Shown here: positions 8,889 to 14,730 of the stretch, piece by piece
Layout: the number at the start of each line of letters is the position of its first letter
How positions within the stretch are numbered: the stretch's first letter is position 1
Virus record (IMG/VR): IMGVR_UViG_3300011114_000947
Location: 1 to 32,802 of that record
Source: a virus
DNA length: 32,802 nt
Direction: 5' to 3' (one strand)
Notes under the pieces: generated by a model
Database searches by the model: none
Told to the model about the DNA's origin: nothing
What the model saw: only the letters and a program-made list of their open reading frames with translations
Position numbers and translations under genes: made by a program

Positions 8889-9025
8889 CGCCTAAACCAC
8901 TCGACGCAGGCCACCCAGTTGGGTCCGCAGATCCGCACCGCCTTTGCGGCTTGCTCGCGGGTGCAGCCGGTCGCCCGTCGCACTGCTCGAGCTGCGCGCT
9001 CGCATTCCGCTTCGTAGTGCGTCAT
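8873..9025 (-). CDS. 50-residue protein, UBA-like helices
   Basis: A short gene, last in the leftward operon. Its ATG overlaps the stop of the upstream gene (ATGA) and its stop lies inside the end of the endolysin gene on the other strand. The protein starts MTHYEAECERAARAVRR and continues with TGCTREQAAKAVRICGPNW then VACVEWFRR. The pattern of a glycine turn, an EQAxxAV helix and a final helix with AxxWF resembles the three-helix UBA/TS-N fold. It has four cysteines in 50 residues. Coding is supported by the overlap and the full open frame. Function is unknown. Confidence 0.6.
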   Translation of the reverse strand: MTHYEAECERAARAVRRATGCTREQAAKAVRICGPNWVACVEWFRRQVYG

Positions 9026-9405
9026 GGTGCCGCCGCGTAGCGGAACGGTCGCACCGATGAATCCACCACGACGCGCCCTCGCACCTCGAGGATGCGCAGC
9101 GTGGAGTGGATGCGCCCGCGAGGCATACCCCGCGCTTGCAGCTCGGTAACCGTTTGCGCGCCGTGCTCGCGGAGCAGCTGCTCGACCTCATCGGTGAGAC
9201 TCAGGGCTGGTTGAATCGGGTACATCATGTAGTATTTGAGACCGTTTCGACGGCAGACACCGATGTACACCATCCGGGTCAACAGGTTCTGGATCCAGAG
9301 TTGAGATCCACGGCCTGCGCGGACCTGCTCCCCAACCGTGCCAGGGAGCGCCTCAAGCACGGCGAGGATCTTAGGACTGCGAGGGCGGTATTCGGGGTAG
9401 GGCAT
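9022..9405 (-). CDS. double winged-helix protein, putative regulator
   Basis: A 127-residue protein from the ATG at 9405, which overlaps the upstream stop as TGATG; a GTG three bases earlier is a weaker alternative. Two segments each follow a winged-helix plan. Residues about 12-63 (ILAVLEALPGTVGEQV, then LLTRMVYIGVC, NGLKYYM) and about 70-125 (EVEQLLREHGAQTVTELQ, then LRILEVRGRVVV, PFRY) each show helix, helix, recognition helix, wing. Such tandem proteins usually bind DNA. As one of the last genes of the leftward operon it could be the switch to the rightward block, but that is inference. Confidence 0.55.
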   Translation of the reverse strand: MPYPEYRPRSPKILAVLEALPGTVGEQVRAGRGSQLWIQNLLTRMVYIGVCRRNGLKYYMMYPIQPALSLTDEVEQLLREHGAQTVTELQARGMPRGRIHSTLRILEVRGRVVVDSSVRPFRYAAAP

Positions 9406-9698
9406 CACTCCACCTCGCGGCGGTGGTCGCCGCGCTCGATGCGGTCGGCGATGTCGTCCGGCGTGGCTTCATAAAGCGTTAGGAACGCTTGAGAGCGCAG
9501 CCACGCAACCACGTTTTGCCGCTCCAACGTGGTGGCTTTTGAGGCGGCAAACGTAGCGTGCTGCTCACAGTCGGCTGCGTAGCTTTGCAGCCGCTCTACC
9601 TCGGCGACCAGCGCGGTCACATCCTGCCGGTACGCAGCTTCCCAACCCCACCCCGTGGCGCGCTCCACCACTTTGCGCAAAACATCAAGGTCGATCAT
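9405..9698 (-). CDS. small protein, tandem paralogue A
   Basis: A 97-residue protein. The ATG at 9698 overlaps the stop of the next upstream gene (ATGA). It has a central helix (LVAEVERLQ), a WLR motif, and ends DIADRIERGDHRREVE. The neighbour at 9695-9985 has the same LVAEVERL segment, a WLR motif and a matching tail, so the two are diverged duplicates. I see no enzyme motif or membrane segment. The likely build is a coiled helix followed by a small domain. Function unknown. Confidence 0.7.
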   Translation of the reverse strand: MIDLDVLRKVVERATGWGWEAAYRQDVTALVAEVERLQSYAADCEQHATFAASKATTLERQNVVAWLRSQAFLTLYEATPDDIADRIERGDHRREVE

Positions 9699-9985
9699 TC
9701 CGTCACCTCCCCACGATAGTCGCCGCGTTCGACAAAGTTGGACGCATCGAGGAGCACCAACCCGGTCAACGCATGGATCGGAGTCCAGACGCTGCTGCCG
9801 TCGCGCAGCCACCGGATGATCTCGCTGCGATCTCCGTGCGCAGCTGCGCGGAGCCTCTCGACCTCGGCGACCAGCTCGACGTTGTCAGCGAGGACCTGCG
9901 AGGCGTAGTCGGTGGTCCCCGCGTGCTGTTGCAGGGCCTGCGCCCGTGCTTTGATGTTGTCGAGGTTGATCACGTTGCCTCCCAT
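9695..9985 (-). CDS. small protein, tandem paralogue B
   Basis: A 96-residue protein overlapping the end of the DNA polymerase gene by 16 bases. It begins MGGNVINLDNIKARAQALQQ and has an LVAEVERLRAAA helix, then IIRWLRDGSS, and ends NFVERGDYRGEVTE. The shared LVAEVERL, WLR and VERGDYRGEV/IERGDHRREV segments show it is a paralogue of the downstream gene. Function is unknown; no DNA-binding or catalytic motif was recognised. Confidence 0.7.
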   Translation of the reverse strand: MGGNVINLDNIKARAQALQQHAGTTDYASQVLADNVELVAEVERLRAAAHGDRSEIIRWLRDGSSVWTPIHALTGLVLLDASNFVERGDYRGEVTE

Positions 9986-12054
9986 ACCTGCAAGCGGCTA
10001 CTAACATCGCGGCGTTCGTCGGCGGATTTGCTCCACACGCGGAACATGCTGGGCTCGACCTTGACCGGTACGTCGGGCATATATTGTTGCATGCCAGCCA
10101 CCATCACCGCGCACATCCGCTCGCAGGCCTCGGCAGCACGCGCCTCGGGTGCCTCAAAAATAAACTCATCGTGAATCTCGATGACCGGTCGGCATCCAAA
10201 CAGCGGACTTGTTTGGTGCGGGTGGTAAAGTCGCCGCTCCCAAAACACCCCGAAACCTGTGTAGCACTCTGCCGACGCTGCAAATAGCGCCGCCTTCATA
10301 CCGTCGGCGGTCAAGCCCTGAAAGTACGAGTTGCAACCCTGACTGTAGTTACACCCGCCGCGCAGGCGACCGCTACGGGGCTGGACCAACGTAAACTCGC
10401 CACCACCACGCTCGACACGGTCCCCGACGTCGGCGAAAAACCGGCGCATTTCCGGCCAGCGGTTGAGCCACGCGGACTTGAACGACGCCGCGATCTCAAC
10501 GGCCTCGACGGGGTCGTCGCCGAAGATCGCCCGGAAGTCTGCCTTGCTGATTTGCTTTTTGACCGTCGCAACAAACTTTTCCGGGCCCATCCCGCCGGGG
10601 AACCCAAAGTTGATCTGCTTTGCGGCCTGCCGCATGACGCTGACTTGCGGATCTTTGGCTTTGCGGCGGGAAACCGCCTCCTCGTAGGGAATACCCAGCA
10701 GGTCCGCAGCAAGGGCGGTGTGCAGGTCGCGCCCGGCTTTAAGCGCCGCCGCCATTTCGCTGTGCCACCCTTGATCAAGGCAGTGCTGCGCGAGCGCCAC
10801 CAACTCAATACCGGAGTAGTCCGCCTGGACAAACACGGTGCCCGGTCGCGACTCGACGCACTCCCGATAGCCCCCGGCTTTGGGCAGGTTCTGGAGGTTC
10901 AGCGGCTTGCCGCACGACGTCCTCCCCGACTCCACCAGCACGTTGAAACGGGCGGTAATCGGGTGGTCGCTGCCGCTGCGCAGCGGCTCGATGTACGTTG
11001 CCAAGTTGTGCTCATCGGCGCTGATCGACGCCAACGCCAACAGGATCGGGACGTCTTGTTCGCTACGCTCCCCGGTGAGCTCATCGCTCATCCACACCCG
11101 CACGGTAGGCTGGCGGCGAGTGGGGGCAGCGAGCAGCACTTCTTTAGCCGTGCTGGTCTTGCCCCCTGCGGTTTGCGGTGCCTCGAGCCCCTCGGAGGCG
11201 TAGGCGTCGGCGACCTCGCGAGCGAGGCGCACCGTGTCCTTTGATCCGTCCTTGAACCGGAACAGGGTGCCGGTCAGCGCATCCCGCACGCTGCGGCTGT
11301 TCTCCTCGAGCAGCTGCGCGAGCGCATCGACTTTGGCGCGGTTGGTCCGCACTCCCCATGCCGACATCAGCTTGAGGGCAAAGTCCGCCGCCGCCTGCGA
11401 CTGCTCATCCGTAACCATCCCGGTTACCGCATCCACGACGCCGCTATGCGTATCCGAGGCCTGCGCGCACCACATTTGGTACGTCTGGTGGACGTCGCGG
11501 ATGGGGTACTCGCGTGCCTCGGTGGGCCACTGGTCAAGCGGCACGCCGTCGAGCTCGGCGTACCGCAAGCGCCACGCATCGGGCGCGGCCTTGTCGTCGC
11601 TGAGATCGACGCCGAACCGGGTGAGCATGATCGCCGCCATCGAGAACGACCCCTGCTTTTTGCTGCCAAAGTCGCTTGAGAAGTTTCCCAGCGCCAACTG
11701 GATCAGCTGCTCGCGGATTTGCGTGCAGCTCACGCGCCCGTGAGCGTAGGCCTCAAAAATCCACGGCACCAGCGAGGGGTCCGCAGCGCCGCAAACGGCG
11801 AGATCGTAGGCGACGTTGTGGCCGACGATCCGGGTATGCGGGTCCAGCAGCGCGAGGCGCAGATCGTGGATCCCCTCTGCTTTGTTGTGCAGCGTGCCGC
11901 CCTCGACGTCGGGGAGCGGGCCGCTACTGCCGATGCGCGTGGGCCAAACACGCAGCGACGACAGGCAAACCAGCGGCGGTACGGGCAAACCGGGTTGGAT
12001 GAGATGTGTCTCGGTGTCGAATACATAGAGATTGAGGCGAGTGGTGGAGTTCAT
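9970..12054 (-). CDS. polA-like: family A DNA polymerase with 3'-5' exonuclease
   Basis: A 694-residue replicative or repair polymerase of the Pol I/T7 type. Exonuclease motifs are present: FDTET (Asp13, Glu15), GHNVAYD (Asp84) and YPIRD (Tyr183, Asp187). Polymerase motif A is ADYSGIELVALA (Asp412), motif B is RQAAKQINFGFPGG (Lys479, Phe483) and motif C is HDE at 628-630. Phe483 matches E. coli Phe762, predicting discrimination against dideoxynucleotides. The residue at the E. coli Tyr766 position is Gly487, which is unusual. No 5'-nuclease domain is seen. There is no clear Shine-Dalgarno: a strong hairpin ends a few bases before the ATG. Confidence 0.95.
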   Translation of the reverse strand: MNSTTRLNLYVFDTETHLIQPGLPVPPLVCLSSLRVWPTRIGSSGPLPDVEGGTLHNKAEGIHDLRLALLDPHTRIVGHNVAYDLAVCGAADPSLVPWIFEAYAHGRVSCTQIREQLIQLALGNFSSDFGSKKQGSFSMAAIMLTRFGVDLSDDKAAPDAWRLRYAELDGVPLDQWPTEAREYPIRDVHQTYQMWCAQASDTHSGVVDAVTGMVTDEQSQAAADFALKLMSAWGVRTNRAKVDALAQLLEENSRSVRDALTGTLFRFKDGSKDTVRLAREVADAYASEGLEAPQTAGGKTSTAKEVLLAAPTRRQPTVRVWMSDELTGERSEQDVPILLALASISADEHNLATYIEPLRSGSDHPITARFNVLVESGRTSCGKPLNLQNLPKAGGYRECVESRPGTVFVQADYSGIELVALAQHCLDQGWHSEMAAALKAGRDLHTALAADLLGIPYEEAVSRRKAKDPQVSVMRQAAKQINFGFPGGMGPEKFVATVKKQISKADFRAIFGDDPVEAVEIAASFKSAWLNRWPEMRRFFADVGDRVERGGGEFTLVQPRSGRLRGGCNYSQGCNSYFQGLTADGMKAALFAASAECYTGFGVFWERRLYHPHQTSPLFGCRPVIEIHDEFIFEAPEARAAEACERMCAVMVAGMQQYMPDVPVKVEPSMFRVWSKSADERRDVSSRLQVWEAT

Positions 12055-12060
12055 ACGCGG

Positions 12061-12090
12061 AAAAGCCCGACCCCCGAAGGGGTACGGGCT
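12061..12090 (-). terminator. UUCG-capped terminator-like hairpin before the polymerase gene
   Basis: On the minus strand this reads as a stem AGCCCG/CGGGCT plus an inner CCCC/GGGG with one A-T pair and one bulged base, closed by a C(TTCG)G tetraloop, followed by a short T run. This is a classical intrinsic terminator shape, but the T run is only four bases. It lies between the SSB-like gene and the DNA polymerase start. It probably lets only part of the transcription through, giving more SSB-like protein than polymerase, or hinders translation initiation of the polymerase. Confidence 0.65.
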
Positions 12091-12108
12091 GGACGTGCCG
12101 CCGGCGAC

Positions 12109-12588
12109 TTAGAAGGGCGTAGCGCCGAAGATCGGCTCAAAATCGTGGACGGTGAAGTCGCCGCCCGACTTGGTCTTAACGGCTTTGGTGCGGCAGCGGA
12201 CCTGCGTACCTGCGGCCATCGTGCCTGGAGGAGAGCTGGGGGTTGCGGGCTCAAGCAGCGAGAGCACCTCGGCCTCGCCGACCTGCGACGGGTTGACGTG
12301 CGCGCCGGAGAGCGAGCCACAAAGCGCGGTCACCAGCTTTTTGACGTTGCCAAGAAAGCTCATTTTGGAGGCACCGGAGTTGCCCACAAAGTAAGAGACC
12401 TCGGTGCCCGGTTTGTGTTCGCTGTCGGACTCGAGGACCTTGAACGTGGCAACGAAATACTCATCGCCCGTCGTCTTTTTCTCGCCGGTGATCGCACTGA
12501 CAAGTTCCAAAACGTAGTTCGCGTTCGGTGCCATGTAGATGCCGGTTTGGCTGTAGCTTGCGTCTTTCATCTTTGAAAACAGGCCCAT
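12109..12588 (-). CDS. single-strand DNA-binding-like protein (putative)
   Basis: A 159-residue protein beginning MGLFSKMKDASYSQTGIYM, followed by NYVLELVSAITG, then EYFVATFKVLES, HKPGTEVSYFV and SFLGNVKKLVTALCG. This strand pattern (a G-Y entry, a lysine-rich loop, an FVATF strand, a PGTEVSYFV turn, then an FLGNVK helix) matches a family common next to phage polymerases and usually taken as OB-fold, SSB-like; that is recalled, not tested. The C-terminus ends DFEPIFGATPF, with a final aromatic residue. Its own promoter, palindromic ribosome site and downstream hairpin suggest dosage control, which fits an abundant DNA-binding protein. Confidence 0.5.
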   Translation of the reverse strand: MGLFSKMKDASYSQTGIYMAPNANYVLELVSAITGEKKTTGDEYFVATFKVLESDSEHKPGTEVSYFVGNSGASKMSFLGNVKKLVTALCGSLSGAHVNPSQVGEAEVLSLLEPATPSSPPGTMAAGTQVRCRTKAVKTKSGGDFTVHDFEPIFGATPF

Positions 12589-12601
12589 AGGAGCCTCCTA
12601 T
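12587..12601 (-). promoter_or_regulatory. palindrome covering ribosome site and start codon
   Basis: The sequence ATAGGAGCCTCCTAT is a perfect 7+1+7 inverted repeat. On the minus strand the Shine-Dalgarno AGGAGG (12594-12599) lies in it, and the start ATG of the SSB-like gene begins within its last bases. Folding as a 6-bp stem with a GGC triloop would hide both. This is the kind of site through which single-strand binding proteins such as T4 gp32 control their own translation; the parallel is inference. Confidence 0.55.
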
Positions 12602-12648
12602 TTTGACTTTGAGGTTGACTGATTGATTATCGGTTGCCCGACATAGAA

Positions 12649-12677
12649 ACTCTATAGCCCTGCCGCCCGCTTGACAA
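12649..12677 (-). promoter_or_regulatory. putative sigma70-like promoter for the SSB-like gene
   Basis: On the minus strand TTGTCA (12672-12677; 5 of 6 to consensus) is followed after 17 bases by TAGAGT (12649-12654; 4 of 6). It overlaps the end of the upstream HNH-like gene and would give a leader of about 54 bases. The same TTGTCAAGC followed by a GGGC-rich spacer occurs in the capsid leader promoter candidate at 25108, which adds support. The -35 region also lies in an inverted repeat, CGCTTG-A-CAAGCG (12668-12680). Confidence 0.4.
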
Positions 12678-13011
12678 GCGTTTTTCGGTGGGGAGCGCAT
12701 ATTTTGATGTTGACGCGCCTCAGGTCGGAGGCGTCCCCGTTGACCGCGAGCGTCCGCTGGTTGGGCTGCGCGCCCACCAGTAGCCGTGCGAGGTAGATTG
12801 TGTCTCGCTCTGGACCGTCGTGGCAGCAGGGCCTGCCGCCTTTACCCACGCTCCACCGGTGCCCCTCGACCACGTCGAGGTCGGCGAGGTCGAACTGGCA
12901 AACGACGGCAGGCCAGTAGCCTCGCTGTCTCGTTGGGATTGTCAGCAGCAGCACGTCGGGGCGACCGATGGCGATTGTGATCTCGTTGGTTTTGCGGGGG
13001 CGACCGATCAT
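12652..13011 (-). CDS. HNH-like protein with lost catalytic residues
   Basis: A 119-residue protein starting at an ATG that overlaps the helicase stop (TCATGA). The N-terminus GRPRK is an AT-hook-like basic motif. Residues 41-55 (DLADLDVVEGHRWSV), then IYLARLL (72-78) and AVNGDASDLRRVNIKI (89-104), follow the phage HNH/AP2 endonuclease frame: D-L..W, then LHR, then D-H-x-N-x-D-x-x-D-N-R-x-x-N-L. The histidines of that frame are replaced: Ala75 stands for the His of LHR, and Ala89-Val90 stand for the Asp-His pair. So it is probably catalytically dead and may act as a DNA-binding protein. The end of the gene also holds a promoter candidate. Confidence 0.6.
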   Translation of the reverse strand: MIGRPRKTNEITIAIGRPDVLLLTIPTRQRGYWPAVVCQFDLADLDVVEGHRWSVGKGGRPCCHDGPERDTIYLARLLVGAQPNQRTLAVNGDASDLRRVNIKICAPHRKTLVKRAAGL

Positions 13012-14729
13012 GATGTGCTCCAGGTGTGAGGTAGCCACGTCCCCAACTCGACTTTGCGGCGGGTACGCATTGACTGCTCGACGTAAGTTTCGTCGGTGAG
13101 ACTGTCGCGCAGCGAGGTGCGCGCCTGCGGGGTGTGGCTGAGGTAGTGAACGTCAACGGCGTCGGCGAGCTGCCCGGGGCGGTGTGCGCGCCCGATGAGC
13201 TGCTCGACGGTAGACCCGCTGCGCGGCCAGTTGAGCACCAGCATCGCGGGTGTCCGTTGCAGGTTTTTCCCGGTGCCGTGCGCGATGATGCTGCACGCCA
13301 GCGCGTCGTCGGCGGACGTTTGGGGATCACTGCCCGACCCGTAGAGCGGCAAGCCCAGCTGCTCAAGCGCGAGGCCCAACGCGGTGTGCTCGTACCAGAC
13401 GGACACCGGCACATTGGGGCGCGCCGACAGCTGCTCGAGCACCCACGCGCCGGCGGCGCGCACCACAAAATCCGACAACCACACCGGCTTGGTGGGCGGC
13501 TGCGGGCGGTCCCTGACAGCTTTCCAGCCCTCGTAGGCGGCGAGGGCTTTGGGGTCCTCTAGGGTGCCGTTGCTCAACGCGAGGGCAACACGGAGGGGGC
13601 TGTCCCATCGGTGATCGTTCGTCTTGAGGATCCGGCGCACCGCTTTGTTCCATGCGGCGCGGCGCTCCATCCACTCGACGTCTATGACGCCGTTGGGCCA
13701 ATCCCAAACGTAGTAGAACCCGCTCGACAACTGCTGCTCCACGCGGAACACGGCGAACGCATCGACAAGCTCCTCCCCGTCGGGACGGCACCACGTCCGC
13801 TCGAGCTCGAGGCGCGCCGCCCTGACGACCTCGGGCTCGACCAGCGGCAACTCGTGGAAATAGAGACCGACACCCAGGTCACTCTCATCGGAGGCAACCA
13901 CGCCCGGCGTAGCGCGGAACCGGTCGGCAAACGCCTCGCGGGCAACCTTTACGTCGGCGGTTGGACTGGCCGGCAGCAAGCACCGATTGATCGATCGCCA
14001 GTCGCTGGGGAGCGCCGCGCCGTCGGCGTCGAGCACGTTCGCCCACGACAGCAGATCGGCAAGCTGAAGCGGAATGGGCGCGCCGGCCCCCAGCGCGAGC
14101 TCGATCAAATGTGCGTAGTCTTTTAGGCCTCGTTTGGTCAGCGTGCCGCTGATAAACGCATAGCGGGTTTCGGGAAACTGACGGGCGTACCGCATGAAAC
14201 GCTTAGTGCGCGTCGATGTCAGGTGCCGCAAGTTGTGCGCCTCATCGCAGATGATGAGATCGGGCCGATACTTCATCAAAAAGTCCGCGCCGCTGTTCAC
14301 CGACAGCGCGGAGTACGTCATAATCTTTAGGTTGGTGGCGACCTTGAAGTGTGCGCGAAACTTGCGATATTCCATATGGAACGTGTCGAGCAGGTTCGCG
14401 GGGAGCAGCAGCAGGGGCCGCTGGGCACCCAACGCCACTGGGGCAAGCATCGTAAACAGCCCCTTGCCCCCGCCGACGCCGACGGGGCCGCAGAGACCGC
14501 CCGTCTGCTCAAGGTTCCACAACATGGCGTTTTGGACGGGGCGCAACGACATCGTCCCCGTCGGCGTCCGGTATCGCTCTGTCAGGTCAGGCACGGCGTC
14601 GGGCGACCAGCGAGGCAGGGCAGCGATGCGCCCCGCCTCGGTTTGCTCGGTAGGGGCCGCGACGGGCAGCGCCGCCTGGTACGCATCGCGGCGTGCCAGT
14701 ACGGCGCGGAGGTCGAATGCCCCAGACAC
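13008..14729 (-). CDS. SNF2-type superfamily 2 helicase
   Basis: A 573-residue DNA translocase. The SF2 motifs appear in order: LRPVQ (62-66), Walker A region GVGGGKG (84-90), DEAH at 162-165, SGTLTKR (194-200) and motif VI QLIGRAHRPGQ starting at Gln510, with Arg514 and Arg517 as expected for SNF2 proteins. The residue after Walker A lysine 89 is Gly90 rather than Thr or Ser, which is unusual. The start is GTG 14729, one base after the upstream stop, so translation is probably coupled. Phage SNF2 proteins like this sit in replication and recombination modules beside PolA and RecB-like nucleases. Confidence 0.9.
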   Translation of the reverse strand: MSGAFDLRAVLARRDAYQAALPVAAPTEQTEAGRIAALPRWSPDAVPDLTERYRTPTGTMSLRPVQNAMLWNLEQTGGLCGPVGVGGGKGLFTMLAPVALGAQRPLLLLPANLLDTFHMEYRKFRAHFKVATNLKIMTYSALSVNSGADFLMKYRPDLIICDEAHNLRHLTSTRTKRFMRYARQFPETRYAFISGTLTKRGLKDYAHLIELALGAGAPIPLQLADLLSWANVLDADGAALPSDWRSINRCLLPASPTADVKVAREAFADRFRATPGVVASDESDLGVGLYFHELPLVEPEVVRAARLELERTWCRPDGEELVDAFAVFRVEQQLSSGFYYVWDWPNGVIDVEWMERRAAWNKAVRRILKTNDHRWDSPLRVALALSNGTLEDPKALAAYEGWKAVRDRPQPPTKPVWLSDFVVRAAGAWVLEQLSARPNVPVSVWYEHTALGLALEQLGLPLYGSGSDPQTSADDALACSIIAHGTGKNLQRTPAMLVLNWPRSGSTVEQLIGRAHRPGQLADAVDVHYLSHTPQARTSLRDSLTDETYVEQSMRTRRKVELGTWLPHTWSTS

Positions 14730-14730
14730 G

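Noticed and set aside
12668-12680. CGCTTG-A-CAAGCG followed by TTTTT as a plus-strand terminator
   Set aside because: No plus-strand transcription unit ends there, the stem would be only 5 bp, and the sequence is inside a minus-strand gene.
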